A stretch of 64,000 nucleotides of DNA from Clostridium sp. CX1 (GCF_025398335.1 NZ_JAODOO010000006.1:1-64000), one strand, 5' to 3'. Positions 35,031 to 45,147 are shown, counted from the first letter of the stretch. Numbers and translations: made by a program. The notes: generated by a model from the letters alone, not told the origin.

Positions 35031-37103
35031 TTAAATTATAAACTTATCTACTTGTTTCTCTAAATCCATAGCTATATTGCTTAACTCATTGGTAGATTTA
35101 AAAAGAAGTTCCATACTTGCAGATTGTTCCTGAACAGATGCTGAGATTTCTTCAATAGTTGCTGCAGTCTCCTGAGAAATTGCAGATATGCTATCCACAG
35201 AATTAACTACTTCGTTCTTATTTTCACCTATGCTGTTAATATTCTCTATAAGCATGTCAACTTGCTTTATAACATTAGAAACTGATTTATCAATAGCTGA
35301 AAAAGCTTTTTTTGTATTTTTAGAAACTTCATTTGTTTTATCAATAACAGTTTTCGCTTCACCAACTTGTTGTTTAGTATCCTCAATGTTTGACTTAAAA
35401 TCTCTGACAATGTTCTCAATTTCCTTTGTGGACGTAGCCGTTTCGCTAGCTAGTTTCCTAATTTCATCTGCTACTACCGCAAAACCCTTACCCTGTTCTC
35501 CAGCTCTGGCAGCCTCAATAGCTGCATTTAAAGATAACAAATTAATCTGATCTGTAATAGATTTAATAGTATCTGTAATTTTACCTATCAATTCAGACTT
35601 ATTATTTAGTTCACTAACCTGGTAAGTTACCTTCTCTATAACTTGAACATTTTCCTTAACTGCAGTCTCTAACTTATTTACATATTCTATACCTTCTGCG
35701 TTAACTTTGCTGGTTTTATCCATATTAGTTCTGATTAGGTTTGAGTTTGTTACAGAATTATTTATCTGTTTAGCTAAATAGTCTAGCTTTTCTACTCCAA
35801 CTTCTACGTTTTTAACAAGTTCAGTAGATCCTTGTGCAATTTCGGATGTGGCCTTTGCAGCTGCATCGATAGAATTAGCATTTTCTTTAGATATAATTGA
35901 TAGTTCCTCAGCGCTAGTGGCAGTATTTCTTGAACCACCTTTAATGCTTCCCACCATAGTCTGCAAGGATTCTCTCATTGCTCCCAGTGCATGAGCCATA
36001 ATTCCTATCTCATCTTTATTTGTTGCTAACTTTTCGTAACTGATATCATAAGTTAGATCTAGTTTGGAAATCTTATTCAATAATCTTATAGCTTCCATAA
36101 GAGGTTTTGAGATTTTATTAGCAATAAGTACCGCAACTATTACAGCTATAATCATACCTGCTACTACTATAATAGGTATCAGTAATTCTAACTTATTAAT
36201 ACTTGCTAAAACTTCATTATAAGGAACGCTAGTACTCAGAATATACCCGTTAGGCATAGTATAGTATCCTGTCATCTTTTTTCCATTATAATTATACTCT
36301 GTTACTCCTGATTTATTTTTCTTAAATTCATCCCATACATTTTTAAAAGTTCCGTTTTCTACTGAGAATATAGTATTCTCTCTCTTGTATTTAGGATGAA
36401 CTAACATATTTCCTTCTGCCGACACTAAATATGAGTAGCCTGAATCATATAGCTTTATCTTGTTAATGGCATTTCGAAATAAATTGAAATCAACATCCAT
36501 ACCAGCAACAGCAACTAAAGTATTATTTATTAAAATAGGCTTACCATAAGAAATCATTTCTACCTTTGAATGCATATCTACGTAAATATCACTCCATGTT
36601 CCAGCTCCTTTTTTCACTGGTCCATAAAACCAATCCATATCTTTATTGTCCTTCTTAAAGTTATCAATAGTATAAGAAGTCTTCCTTGTAAATTTTTTAT
36701 CCTTATCTGTATCATCGTAGGAAACATAATTTAATACATTTACAAGTTCAGGATTAAAGTATATATAGCTTCCCATTGCCCCATCTGTAGTTTCTCCTAA
36801 TTTTCTAATAAGAGGTTCTATCTTATTTTCATATTCCTGTAGATAAGCGGGGTCCGACTTTGCTTTTTCTAAATCAAAATCCGACAAAACTGTATTAGAT
36901 ACAAAATCTACAGTTTTTTCTATATCTTTAAACATTGCGCTGAAATCCTTTGACTTACTCTCTGTAATAGAAAGAAGCTTATCTCTAGCCTCCTTATCTA
37001 TTGCTCTTGATGCCTCGTTTATACTAGTTACACCAATTAACAGTGCCATTATAAAGGTACAAACTAATATTCCTAGAATGATTTTGCTTCTAATTTTCTT
37101 CAT
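35031..37103 (-). CDS. Methyl-accepting chemotaxis protein, dCache sensor
   Basis: A 690-residue chemoreceptor. TM1 (about 7-28), a double-Cache extracellular domain (30-300) with [44 protein letters not shown] and [18 protein letters not shown]2 (about 303-328), HAMP and the signalling domain with intact tip [19 protein letters not shown]. The start at 37103 is chosen because GGAGGGG lies eight bases upstream; seven further in-frame codons to 37124 overlap that site. The 477-bp upstream region contains two direct repeats. Ligand unknown. Confidence 0.92.
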   Translation of the reverse strand: MKKIRSKIILGILVCTFIMALLIGVTSINEASRAIDKEARDKLLSITESKSKDFSAMFKDIEKTVDFVSNTVLSDFDLEKAKSDPAYLQEYENKIEPLIRKLGETTDGAMGSYIYFNPELVNVLNYVSYDDTDKDKKFTRKTSYTIDNFKKDNKDMDWFYGPVKKGAGTWSDIYVDMHSKVEMISYGKPILINNTLVAVAGMDVDFNLFRNAINKIKLYDSGYSYLVSAEGNMLVHPKYKRENTIFSVENGTFKNVWDEFKKNKSGVTEYNYNGKKMTGYYTMPNGYILSTSVPYNEVLASINKLELLIPIIVVAGMIIAVIVAVLIANKISKPLMEAIRLLNKISKLDLTYDISYEKLATNKDEIGIMAHALGAMRESLQTMVGSIKGGSRNTATSAEELSIISKENANSIDAAAKATSEIAQGSTELVKNVEVGVEKLDYLAKQINNSVTNSNLIRTNMDKTSKVNAEGIEYVNKLETAVKENVQVIEKVTYQVSELNNKSELIGKITDTIKSITDQINLLSLNAAIEAARAGEQGKGFAVVADEIRKLASETATSTKEIENIVRDFKSNIEDTKQQVGEAKTVIDKTNEVSKNTKKAFSAIDKSVSNVIKQVDMLIENINSIGENKNEVVNSVDSISAISQETAATIEEISASVQEQSASMELLFKSTNELSNIAMDLEKQVDKFII

Positions 37104-37184
37104 AACAATATTCCCCTCCTGCAAATTTTAAAGTGCATTAATAACAATAACCTAATCCCCATATAAATTCTGTTAACTCAACAA

Positions 37185-37217
37185 AAAATAAATTCTACGT
37201 CAGAAAATAAATTCTAC
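37185..37217. repeat. Two 14-bp direct repeats upstream of an MCP gene
   Basis: AAAATAAATTCTAC occurs at 37185-37198 and again at 37204-37217 (19-bp spacing, about two helical turns), with a shortened third copy, ATAAATTCT, at about 37162-37171. They lie 60-115 bp before the MCP start and could bind a regulator. The rest of the gap 37104-37580 is AT-rich and holds the divergent promoters of the MCP and CHAP genes; near the latter is an AACTTT-AATG-AAAGTT inverted repeat. Confidence 0.5.
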
Positions 37218-37580
37218 ACCATCTTCCAAATTCCTCTTTTTTTGTGAAAAAATCTACTAATTTTATGTCGTAAAACAGAATTTACAACCCTTAACAAGTG
37301 TAACTATTTCTAGTGCCTTGTTTTCTTATAATTACATCTTACTGAGAAAAAAGTAAGTAAAAGATTTCTAATAAAAATAAGAATAAAATAGTAAAGTAAA
37401 TTACTCCCAAAGTACTGGAAATTGTGATAAAATATAAATATATTGAATTTATCACTAAATTATTCCAAAGAACTATAAATTATTTTAAGTTATTTACGAT
37501 AATACTTTTGTATTCATAAACTTTAATTGAAACTTTAATGAAAGTTAATTTCATATCATATAATTCAAGGAGGCTCCAGC

Positions 37581-38858
37581 ATGAAAAGCTCTAAGAAAAT
37601 AATTTTCGCTTTTTTTATATCTGCAGCTCTTATGAATAACAAATTGTTATTACATAATAGTGTACAAGCTGCTGAAACTACACCTAATCCTCAGAGCAGT
37701 GCCTACACCAGTAGTGCTAATGTTTTTACAAAGTACGGGTATAAAGGGCAATGTACATGGTTTACATATGGAAGAGTGCTTGAAAAGCTAAACCTGTCAT
37801 TACCAACGGAATTTTACGGAAATGCAGTAGATTGGTGGTATGCTAATGCTCGGGATAAAGTATACTCCTATGGTACTGAGCCAAAAGCTAACTCTATTGT
37901 TGTATGGTCTGGCGGTAATAAAGGCTACGGCCATGTTGCCTTCGTTGAGAAAGTAGAAGGCAATACAGTATACTTTACAGAGGGAAACTTTAGTGTTCGT
38001 GGTGATTATGATGGTAAAATCAAAACCCTTTCTAAAGAAGAAATTAAAAAAAGAGGAAACCTATATTTAAAGGGATACATTTACTTAGGTGATGGTAAAA
38101 ATCAGTCTTCTAATAACGGTACACCGAGTAATGGAAATGTACAAGCTCCTAGTAATAATGAGCCTGTAATTAACAAAGGAACAGTTAATATTTCAAGTTC
38201 CAGTTCTGTTCTAAATGTAAGAAGCAGTGGAGCTGCCTCCTCTGAAGTTATAGGACTGCTTAGAAAGGGAGAAACCGTTAACATAGTTGGTACCTACGGC
38301 GACTGGTATAAAGTTAAGTATAATTCCTCCTATGGCTATGTAAGTTCTAAATATATAAGTATATCAGGACAAAATACTACAACGCCGTCAACTTCAACCG
38401 GAAACCCTTCTTCCATATCTTCCGGTAGTGGAACCTCTGCAGTAGTACAATTGAAGAATACATCATCTTCCTTAAATCTAAGAACTGCGCCAGGTGGGAA
38501 TGTGCTAACAGCTTTAAGTCATGGCACAAAAATTAATATTTTAGAGACTAGTGGTAGCTGGTATAAGGTACAGGCAAATGGAAGTATAGGCTATGTTCAT
38601 TCTGACTTTGTAAGTGTTTCTCAAGCAGCAAAAACTAATACCGCAAATAACACTTCACCAGATTCTAAGATCGGAACAGTTGTACTAAGCGATCACTCCT
38701 CCACTCTAAACTTAAGAAATAATCCATGGACTGGACGAATAGTTTCAACTCTCTCTTACGGAACGAAAGTTGAGGTTTTGGGGACTAACGGAAGATGGCT
38801 AAAGGTAAAATCGGGATCAGAAGTTGGATATGTTCACTCAGATTACATTAAAATATAA
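37581..38858 (+). CDS. Secreted CHAP-domain peptidoglycan hydrolase with three SH3 repeats
   Basis: A 425-residue exported protein. A signal peptide (about 1-32, cleavage after VQAAE region) precedes a CHAP amidase/endopeptidase domain (about 45-165) with the catalytic cysteine in GQCTWFTYGR (about C58) and histidine in GHVAFVEKV (about H117). Three bacterial SH3 domains follow (about 202-257, 285-345 and 368-425), each with the L-N-(V/L)-R-x..W-x-K-V-x..GYV(H/S)S pattern, separated by Ser/Thr/Asn-rich linkers. SH3 repeats bind the wall, so the enzyme probably cuts peptidoglycan stem peptides or cross-bridges outside the cell. The start has AAGGAGG. No immunity or holin gene is adjacent, so it is likely a housekeeping autolysin. 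Confidence 0.9.
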   Translation: MKSSKKIIFAFFISAALMNNKLLLHNSVQAAETTPNPQSSAYTSSANVFTKYGYKGQCTWFTYGRVLEKLNLSLPTEFYGNAVDWWYANARDKVYSYGTEPKANSIVVWSGGNKGYGHVAFVEKVEGNTVYFTEGNFSVRGDYDGKIKTLSKEEIKKRGNLYLKGYIYLGDGKNQSSNNGTPSNGNVQAPSNNEPVINKGTVNISSSSSVLNVRSSGAASSEVIGLLRKGETVNIVGTYGDWYKVKYNSSYGYVSSKYISISGQNTTTPSTSTGNPSSISSGSGTSAVVQLKNTSSSLNLRTAPGGNVLTALSHGTKINILETSGSWYKVQANGSIGYVHSDFVSVSQAAKTNTANNTSPDSKIGTVVLSDHSSTLNLRNNPWTGRIVSTLSYGTKVEVLGTNGRWLKVKSGSEVGYVHSDYIKI

Positions 38859-38883
38859 GTATAATGCGACATAAAGGTTTAGA

Positions 38884-38909
38884 TGCACTGAACACCGGTG
38901 TTCAGTGCA
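38884..38909. terminator. Perfect palindrome between convergent genes, likely bidirectional terminator
   Basis: TGCACTGAACACC is followed at once by its exact reverse complement (26 bp in all). It lies 25 bp after the CHAP gene and 26 bp after the end of the gene on the other strand. The T tract (CAAACTTTTG) is weak. Confidence 0.6.
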
Positions 38910-38935
38910 CCAAACTTTTGTTACGCAATAAAATG

Positions 38936-39388
38936 CTATTTAACTCCTTCTCTTAACTTTGAGGCTTTCCCTACCTCTCCTCCCAGCTTCTTCCAAACAA
39001 AATTATGTTCTTCTACACAATTACTAAAATCACTGCTTTTCCACCTATTTAAGATTTGTAATAGCTTGTCTTTATCTTCATAATTAGAACTAGAAACTTC
39101 TTTTATAAGCAAGTCAATTTTTTCTGCCGTAGGCTCTATTTCACCCCATATTAAACCATCTTCTGCAATAATTTTTGTATTGGCCATTTCATGAACCTTT
39201 TGATACGCTTCTAAGGTTTTTTTGTCTTTGATTTCATCTTTCTTAAATACCTTTGTGATTTTGTCAATGTTTTCTGAAGTATTACTATCTTTACTAAAGC
39301 CCTTATTAATTGCTGCAAAACCAATTACTCCAGATAAAACCATTATCCCTATGAATAATCCAATTAATAACTTGCTATTCTTTTTCAA
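38936..39388 (-). CDS. Membrane-anchored hypothetical protein (DUF6241-like)
   Basis: A 150-residue protein with one N-terminal membrane helix (about 7-27, LLIGLFIGIMVLSGVIGFAAIN) and an extracellular helical part. The segment KTLEAYQKVHEMANTKIIAEDGLIWGEIEPT and the end EHNFVWKKLGGEVGKA resemble DUF6241 proteins of Firmicutes, whose function is unknown. The family assignment is from memory and is uncertain. TTG 39388 with AGGAGG seven bases upstream is a better start than the GTG at 39409. Upstream runs AT-rich intergenic sequence to the SdpI-like gene. Confidence 0.65.
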   Translation of the reverse strand: MKKNSKLLIGLFIGIMVLSGVIGFAAINKGFSKDSNTSENIDKITKVFKKDEIKDKKTLEAYQKVHEMANTKIIAEDGLIWGEIEPTAEKIDLLIKEVSSSNYEDKDKLLQILNRWKSSDFSNCVEEHNFVWKKLGGEVGKASKLREGVK

Positions 39389-39559
39389 AACATAACCTCC
39401 TATCGTCACGAAAAATAATGAATTTTTTCAAATCATTTCCTAATTAAAATTATATCATAGTTGCGTTATTATTATATGTAAATTTTTGTAATTTTTTTAT
39501 AATTATCTTAATATATGTTTTATATAAGTATTAATCAAATAATAATATAAATAAAAAGA

Positions 39560-39600
39560 ATATAGGAGTTCAATGCTTAAGTAGCAATCAACCCCTATAT
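39560..39600 (-). terminator. Terminator of the SdpI-like gene
   Basis: ATATAGG (39560-39566) pairs with CCTATAT (39594-39600), with an inner GTT/AAC. On the minus strand it runs into TTCTTTTTATTT. Confidence 0.65.
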
Positions 39601-39615
39601 TGTTCAATATTTATT

Positions 39616-39993
39616 CTATTGTTCGGCACTTTTTCTATTTAATTTTGCAGGACTACTATTTATCCTCATCCCATTACTATCAAAAGTCTTTTTTAAATGT
39701 TTATCAACTGTAAATATAGTGAAGTATAGTACTGGCAAAAAACCTATTAGTGGAACTAGATATCCTTTAGTTCCTAAAAAAGCATACCCTATTCTACCTA
39801 TTATTAATAAAATAATTCCTGCAATTATATATTGATTTGTTGAATATCTGTTTCCTTCATCCCATATCTCTTGATTCTTCATTGACAAAGGTGTACGATA
39901 ACCGTACCATGAATTAATTTTTTTAGGTTTTACTATTTTAGGAATTATCCCAAACGCTAGTGTTACTAGTCCAAAAATTAATGAGTTTATCAT
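39616..39993 (-). CDS. SdpI-family membrane protein
   Basis: A 125-residue protein with three to four hydrophobic segments and the SdpI C-terminal motif WYGYRTPLSMKNQEIWDEGNRYS. SdpI in Bacillus subtilis gives immunity to the SdpC cannibalism toxin and acts as a signal receptor, but most family members are orphan membrane proteins of unknown role. No sdpC- or sdpR-like gene is seen here, so an immunity role is not supported. Single gene with its own terminator. Confidence 0.8.
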   Translation of the reverse strand: MINSLIFGLVTLAFGIIPKIVKPKKINSWYGYRTPLSMKNQEIWDEGNRYSTNQYIIAGIILLIIGRIGYAFLGTKGYLVPLIGFLPVLYFTIFTVDKHLKKTFDSNGMRINSSPAKLNRKSAEQ

Positions 39994-40090
39994 AATGCCA
40001 CACCCCTTTTAAATAATTATGCTTGTCAAAGTATTATGTCATTATGATAAAACAAATTCTCAGAAAAATCTAGTCTATTTTGAATAATTA

Positions 40091-41740
40091 CTATATTTTG
40101 AATTTATTCAAAGCATCAGTTATGCTATCTGCTGTATTTTTAAGATCTTCTGCAGAAGCTGATAGCTCCTCAGTAATCGAATTCTGTTCTTCAACAGCAG
40201 CAGATATTTCCTGAGAAGAAGCTGTTATATGTTCTGATAAATTTGCAATAAAGCTAGATTGCTCTAATAAATTATCTTTTTTGTTCATCAAGCTGTTTAA
40301 TTCACCATAAACATTGTCCATCTGCGGAAGTATTCCATCTATTTGCTGAAGAATATGACCAAAGGATTCTACTGTTTTCTTTACAGAGTTAACTTGGTTT
40401 TCCATTTTGCCTGACACCTCTTTAGTCATACTGGAAACATTTTCTGTATTATTTGTAATAGTACTAACTAAACTATTTATTGTCTTGGAGGATTCTAGTA
40501 CCTGTTCTGCAAGCTTTCTTATTTCGTCTGCTACTATAGAAAATCCTCTTCCTGATTCTCCTGCTCTTGCAGCTTCAATAGCCGCATTTAAAGCCAGTAA
40601 ATTTGTCTGCTCAGCTACAGAATTTATTACGTCAGTTATTTCTGATATCTTACCTACATTTTGATTTAAATTACTTATTCTTTTTTCCGTATCCTCAAAT
40701 TCTCTTCTTACCTCATCTATTAAACTTACCAAGTTCTCTAACTCTACAGCTCCCGTATCTGCAGATACTTTTATCTTTTCACTTCCATGAGAAACCTTTG
40801 AAAGCTTATGGTTTATTAAATCTAAAGACTCTGCAAAATCCTCTATAGAGCCTTTCATCTTCTCTATCTTATCATTCTGGTCTGCAGTATAATTGCCCAC
40901 ATTCATAACGGAAGCTGCCACCTCTTCACTTGATGCTGCCGCTTCTTCACCGGAAGCTGATAAGTTGTTTGACATGTTATCTAAGTTTTCTATAGCTTCC
41001 TTTAGCCTAGCCATCATACTTCTTATTTCTCCTATTACAAAACTTAATGTAGTCATCAGAGATCCTATTTCATCCTTAGATTTTGCATGAAACTCTACTG
41101 TAAAGTCCCCTTCTGCCAGCTTTTTCATTTTATCTTGTATTTGTACTAACGGCTTTGAAATATTATGAGAAATGATAGCTCCTACAATAATTGAAATAGC
41201 TAATATTATTAAGGATAATACTATATTCAACATAAAACTTTCTCTAGCTATACTAGTCATAGCTTCTAGTGAAATACCAACAGAGACAGCCCCTACTATT
41301 TTCCCCTGCTCCTTTAAGGGCATGGACACATTGTAAACTCTATCTCCTGTAGGTCTTAAAAACATAAACCCATCATTCTTACCATCATCAAGAACCTTGC
41401 TAAACTTGCTTCTATCTGAACTTTGACCTAACATACTATCATCATTATGTGCTATTATTTTGCAACTAGTATCTATTACGGAAACATATGCTATACTGTT
41501 ACCACTGGCACTTTTAGTATCTTTCAGTACTTTTGTTATTTTATCCAAATCTTTAGTTACACTATATGTACTTATGCTTTGATTAGTTAAAGCCACAATA
41601 GTTTCTCCATCATTTTTCATCTGATTTTCTGCTGTTTTTATTGTCTGATATACAGACAGAGAGGTTATTGACAATATACACAAAAGTGTTACTGCAATAA
41701 AGCCAAAGTTTATTCTTTTTTTTAAGCTTCCAAACACCAA
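40091..41740 (-). CDS. Methyl-accepting chemotaxis protein, single-Cache sensor
   Basis: A 549-residue chemoreceptor: TM1 (about 10-32), a small extracellular Cache-type domain (33-165; [23 protein letters not shown] and [14 protein letters not shown]), TM2 (about 172-195), HAMP, and the signalling domain with intact tip [19 protein letters not shown]. It starts with TTG 41740 or GTG 41737; AAGGAG lies six or nine bases upstream and does not decide between them. The SVGISLE strand resembles sensor domains of DcuS/CitA-type kinases, which bind carboxylates, but the ligand is unknown. Confidence 0.9.
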   Translation of the reverse strand: MVFGSLKKRINFGFIAVTLLCILSITSLSVYQTIKTAENQMKNDGETIVALTNQSISTYSVTKDLDKITKVLKDTKSASGNSIAYVSVIDTSCKIIAHNDDSMLGQSSDRSKFSKVLDDGKNDGFMFLRPTGDRVYNVSMPLKEQGKIVGAVSVGISLEAMTSIARESFMLNIVLSLIILAISIIVGAIISHNISKPLVQIQDKMKKLAEGDFTVEFHAKSKDEIGSLMTTLSFVIGEIRSMMARLKEAIENLDNMSNNLSASGEEAAASSEEVAASVMNVGNYTADQNDKIEKMKGSIEDFAESLDLINHKLSKVSHGSEKIKVSADTGAVELENLVSLIDEVRREFEDTEKRISNLNQNVGKISEITDVINSVAEQTNLLALNAAIEAARAGESGRGFSIVADEIRKLAEQVLESSKTINSLVSTITNNTENVSSMTKEVSGKMENQVNSVKKTVESFGHILQQIDGILPQMDNVYGELNSLMNKKDNLLEQSSFIANLSEHITASSQEISAAVEEQNSITEELSASAEDLKNTADSITDALNKFKI

Positions 41741-41850
41741 TCACAACTCCTTCTTCTTTCTCTTATCTAAACACTCTTTACTTGACCTAAAAACTTAAGT
41801 TCTTCAAGTCTTGTACGCACTTTTCCTTCCTAAGTTTATAATAACTATAA

Positions 41851-42594
41851 TTAAATCATACCACCGTCTATAGTTAATACCTGTCCTGTTATATATTGAG
41901 ATTCCTTGCTAGCTAAAAATACCACTGCTCTACCTATATCTTGTACACCTCCAAACTTGCCCATAGGAATTTCCTCTTCTAATTGTTTTTTCTCTTCACT
42001 ACTTAACCAACTATTCATTTCTGTGTCTATAACTCCTGGTGCCACAGCGTTAACTCTTATACCTGAAGGAGCCATTTCTTTTGCAAGGGATTTAGTAAAC
42101 AAATTTACAGCTCCCTTTGCAGCAGAATAGATTACTTCACAAGATGCTCCTGAGTTTCCCCATATTGAAGATATATTGATTATATTTCCACTTCTTTGAG
42201 AAACCATATACTTGAGAGCGCTATGAGAACAATTTAGAACTCCTTTAAAGTTTATATCTATCATCTCATTCCATTCAGCTTCTCTCATATCCATAAATAA
42301 TCCTACACTGGATATTCCAGCATTGTTAACTAAAATATCAATTTTTCCAAAGGTTTCTACGGCAGTATCTATAAGTAACTTTGCCTGACTATAATTACTT
42401 ATATCAGCCTTAACTTTAATAGCGTAACCACCTAAGCATTTTATTATATCTAAAGTTTTTTGTGCTTCTTCCTCACTATTTTTATAGTTAATAATAATAC
42501 TTGCTCCACAACGAGCTAACTCCACTGCAATTCCTCTCCCTATCCCCCTCGATGCCCCAGTAACAACTGCAACTTTGCCATTTAAATTTTCCAC
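41851..42594 (-). CDS. SDR-family reductase (FabG-like; possibly YmfI-type)
   Basis: A 247-residue short-chain dehydrogenase/reductase. The NAD(P)-binding motif TGASRGIGRGIA, NNAG (near 88-91), the catalytic Ser in NISSIWG and the YSAAKGA motif (Tyr-x-x-x-Lys) are all present, and the C-terminus ends GQVLTIDGGMI as in 3-oxoacyl-ACP reductases. It is not within a fatty-acid gene cluster. The SSIWGNSGASCEVIYSAAKG stretch resembles YmfI-type enzymes that modify elongation factor P (5-aminopentanone reductase), so that role is a good alternative to FabG. The intergenic region 42595-42912 upstream is AT-rich and shows only a distant AATTAACAAA/TTTGTTAATT inverted pair. Confidence 0.8.
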   Translation of the reverse strand: MENLNGKVAVVTGASRGIGRGIAVELARCGASIIINYKNSEEEAQKTLDIIKCLGGYAIKVKADISNYSQAKLLIDTAVETFGKIDILVNNAGISSVGLFMDMREAEWNEMIDINFKGVLNCSHSALKYMVSQRSGNIINISSIWGNSGASCEVIYSAAKGAVNLFTKSLAKEMAPSGIRVNAVAPGVIDTEMNSWLSSEEKKQLEEEIPMGKFGGVQDIGRAVVFLASKESQYITGQVLTIDGGMI

Positions 42595-42912
42595 TTAACT
42601 ATTCACTCCCTGCTAAAATATAAGCTGCTATTAATGTATTTTAAAACTTACATATTAATATATTAATCCTATGAAGAATTAAATTCAACAAATTAATTTC
42701 TATCAAATTAACAAACTTATAACTTATTACCAAATACCTTAATAATAATTGAACTTTTGTACTGCAGGAAGTATTAAATTTGTTAATTAATTTAAAATAA
42801 TATTATTATAGCTGCATTTATATCAATTTTTTTCATAATATAATACTATTGCAAAATTCAGCAACGTTACACTTTGATTTACGCTTATTTTTAGAGAAAG
42901 GATGTTTTTAAC

Positions 42913-43800
42913 ATGCTTGAATTTAAACCTTTAACCATTAATGATAAAGACCTCTTTGACAAATATCTAAAACCATATATCTTCGAAACCTGTGAATATT
43001 CCTTTACAAACCTTTTTATATGGAGAAAAGCTTTAGACATACAATATGCTTTATATAAAGATGTATTAATTATTCTTAAATCTGATTTTGAAGGTGAACT
43101 TCACTTCATGCAACCTATAGGTTATAAACGAGAAAACTTAGAAGAGATTATTAACTTCTTAATAGAATTAAAAAGCCAGTTAGGCCTCCCTCATCTTTTT
43201 AAGGATGTTGAGGAATGGTTTGTTGAAGAACTAACGTCAGTCTATGGCGAAGGTAAATTTGCTATATCAGAAGATAGAGATAACTTTGATTACATATATG
43301 AAAGCAAGGCTCTTTCTAGCCTGTCTGGAAAAAAACTTCATAAGAAAAAAAACCATTATAATTATTTTATAAAAAATTATAATTATGAAGTGGCTCCTAT
43401 TACCTCTGAATTAATTCAGCCTTGTATAAAGTCTGCGCGGGAATGGTGTCATAAACATGTTTGCAAAGGATACTTACTTTACGAACTAAGATCTATAGAG
43501 GAAATGTTAAGGAATTCATCAAATTTAGACTTTATAGGTATGGTAGTTTATGTAGAAGGTAAATTGTCAGCCTTCACCATTGGGGAAAAAATGAATGAAA
43601 ACATGGCTATAATTCATATAGAAAAGGCTGATCCAGACATTAGAGGTTTATATAATTTTATTAATAAAACCTTTATTGAGGATCATTTTATGGAGGTGCC
43701 TTATATAAATAGAGAACAAGACTTAGGAATAGAGGGGCTTAGACAAGCAAAACTTACTTACGTACCCACTAAATTAGCTAAAAAATTTACTATAGATTGA
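42913..43800 (+). CDS. DUF2156-family protein (GNAT-like fold)
   Basis: A 295-residue soluble protein of the DUF2156 family, related to the C-terminal lipid-modifying acyltransferase-like domain of MprF (phosphatidylglycerol lysyltransferase). It starts FKPLTINDKDLFDKYLKPY..CEYSFTNLFIWR, typical of the family, has LSGKKLHKKKNHYNYFIKNY in the middle and ends INREQDLGIEGLRQAKLTYVPTKLAKKF. It lacks the membrane part of MprF, so it is unlikely to make lysyl-lipids by itself; function unknown. AAAGG lies ten bases before the ATG. It is followed by tpx, which has its own promoter. Confidence 0.85.
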   Translation: MLEFKPLTINDKDLFDKYLKPYIFETCEYSFTNLFIWRKALDIQYALYKDVLIILKSDFEGELHFMQPIGYKRENLEEIINFLIELKSQLGLPHLFKDVEEWFVEELTSVYGEGKFAISEDRDNFDYIYESKALSSLSGKKLHKKKNHYNYFIKNYNYEVAPITSELIQPCIKSAREWCHKHVCKGYLLYELRSIEEMLRNSSNLDFIGMVVYVEGKLSAFTIGEKMNENMAIIHIEKADPDIRGLYNFINKTFIEDHFMEVPYINREQDLGIEGLRQAKLTYVPTKLAKKFTID

Positions 43801-43847
43801 TATTTCCATTATATATGGAACAATTAATTTTTTTAGGAAAAAACTAG

Positions 43848-43876
43848 TTGAATAACATTAAAGATAATGTTAAAAT
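43848..43876 (+). promoter_or_regulatory. Sigma-A promoter of tpx with inverted repeat in the spacer
   Basis: TTGAAT (43848-43853), a 17-base spacer and TAAAAT (43871-43876), 50 bp before the tpx start. The spacer is almost filled by the inverted repeat AACATTA-AAGA-TAATGTT (43854-43871), a possible operator. It is not the PerR consensus. Confidence 0.6.
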
Positions 43877-43926
43877 ATTATTAGATAATAATTACTAAAT
43901 AATATAAACTATTGGAGGCGTGTAAT

Positions 43927-44421
43927 ATGGAATTAAAATTTCAAGGAAATCCAGTAAAGGTTTTGGGGAATGAAGTTAAGGTAGGCGACATGGCACCAGA
44001 CTTTACTGTTATAAATAACTCTATGGCACCAATTTCTTTAAAAGATACAAAAGGAGTAAGAATAATACTTACCGTTCCCTCTATAGATACACCTGTTTGC
44101 GATTTAGAAGCAAGAACTTTTAACGAAAGAGCTTCTGAAATTCCTGACGTTACTGTTTACACAATATCTATGGATTTACCTTTTGCCCAATCAAGATGGT
44201 GTGCAGCTCATGGTATAAAAAGTGTAATTACTCTATCTGATTATAAAGATAGAACAGTAGGCAAGAATTTTGGAACTTACATTGAAGATTTAGGACTTCT
44301 TGCTAGGGCTGCCTTTGTAATTGATAGTAGTAATAAGGTTGTTTTCGTAGAATATGTACCTGAAGTCACAGATTATCCAAACTATGAAGCTATTTTAAAA
44401 GCTGCTAAAGAAGCTAAGTAG
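43927..44421 (+). CDS. tpx: Thiol peroxidase Tpx
   Basis: A 164-residue atypical 2-Cys peroxiredoxin that reduces hydrogen and alkyl peroxides with thioredoxin. The motif PSIDTPVCDLEARTFNERA carries the peroxidatic cysteine (about C58), and SRWCAAHGI the resolving cysteine (about C92); both are present. Length is normal for Tpx (about 165). ATG 43927 has GGAGG at the right distance; an in-frame start at 43912 lies before the ribosome site. It would help an anaerobe survive oxygen exposure. Transcribed alone from a strong promoter; ended by a terminator at 44531-44580. Confidence 0.95.
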   Translation: MELKFQGNPVKVLGNEVKVGDMAPDFTVINNSMAPISLKDTKGVRIILTVPSIDTPVCDLEARTFNERASEIPDVTVYTISMDLPFAQSRWCAAHGIKSVITLSDYKDRTVGKNFGTYIEDLGLLARAAFVIDSSNKVVFVEYVPEVTDYPNYEAILKAAKEAK

Positions 44422-44530
44422 ATTTTTTCACTATTAGGTTAAGTTTTATAGCCAAATTAAATAATTATTGAAAATCATGTATAAATTAATTACTATTGGT
44501 AATAATAAATTTAAAATAAAATAGCCACAT

Positions 44531-44580
44531 AAATAAACAAGGATGAGTTTTTAATATATAACTACTTTCCTTGTTTATTT
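44531..44580 (+). terminator. Terminator downstream of tpx
   Basis: AAATAAACAAGGA pairs perfectly with TCCTTGTTTATTT across a 24-base AT-rich loop, followed by GTTTTTAG. It lies about 110 bp after the tpx stop. Confidence 0.65.
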
Positions 44581-44676
44581 GTTTTTAGTATTAAAACTTA
44601 AAATATCTTCATTAGTTATAGATAACTTTTTATAGCTTCTACTTTATTGGTAATACTAATTATGAGGTGATGGCTA

Positions 44677-45147
44677 ATGACTAAAAAATTATTGATAGTC
44701 TTAATCTCTTTAATACTATTTTCAATAAATGTTTCAGCAGAAGAACTTACAAATATAGAGATTTTTGATGTAAGAAAAGAATCAGTAGTAAAACGAATTA
44801 AATCAGATCCTGAACTGCAAAAAGAAGCGGAAGGTTACTTGAAAAATATAAATGGTGTAATTACTAAATTTAATCCTATTCCTAATAATGGTTATATGAT
44901 TAAAATTCCTTTTGATACTCCTGTAGAAGTAGAAAATCCACTACTTAAATCCTTTGTAGATGAAGTGATTATAATACTACCAAAGGATGAAACGCCTTAC
45001 CTTATGGTATTTGATAATAAAGATAGAGCACTATTCTTCACTTTTAAAGGCAACCTTGACATACTTTTAAAAAAGCTTAAGTTTTCACCTTACTTACCCC
45101 TAAGTCCCCAAAAGAGGATTTACTCCTCTTTTGGCAATATAGGCTAA
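44677..45147 (+). CDS. Hypothetical exported protein
   Basis: A 156-residue protein I do not recognise. A Sec signal peptide is clear (basic MTKKL, hydrophobic LIVLISLILFSINVSA, cleavage expected after about residue 21). The mature part is mixed alpha/beta with VEVENPLLKSFVDEVIIILPKDETPYLMVFDNKDRALFF and no cysteine, lipobox or known motif. A GAGGTGATGG region precedes the ATG. Its 3' end converges on argJ with a four-base overlap of stop regions, and the last codons form a hairpin. Some Clostridium genomes have such a gene beside argJ, but I cannot confirm conservation here. Confidence 0.7.
   Translation: MTKKLLIVLISLILFSINVSAEELTNIEIFDVRKESVVKRIKSDPELQKEAEGYLKNINGVITKFNPIPNNGYMIKIPFDTPVEVENPLLKSFVDEVIIILPKDETPYLMVFDNKDRALFFTFKGNLDILLKKLKFSPYLPLSPQKRIYSSFGNIG
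45108..45134. terminator. Hairpin inside the convergent gene ends
   Basis: CCAAAAGAGGA pairs perfectly with TCCTCTTTTGG around a five-base loop. It lies within the last codons of the exported protein and 10 bp beyond the argJ stop. The TTTT is inside the stem and no outer T run exists, so termination strength is uncertain. Confidence 0.5.

Noticed and set aside
39616-39993. SdpI as part of a toxin-immunity system
   Set aside because: No SdpC-like toxin, SdpA/B maturation gene or SdpR repressor is visible within several kilobases.
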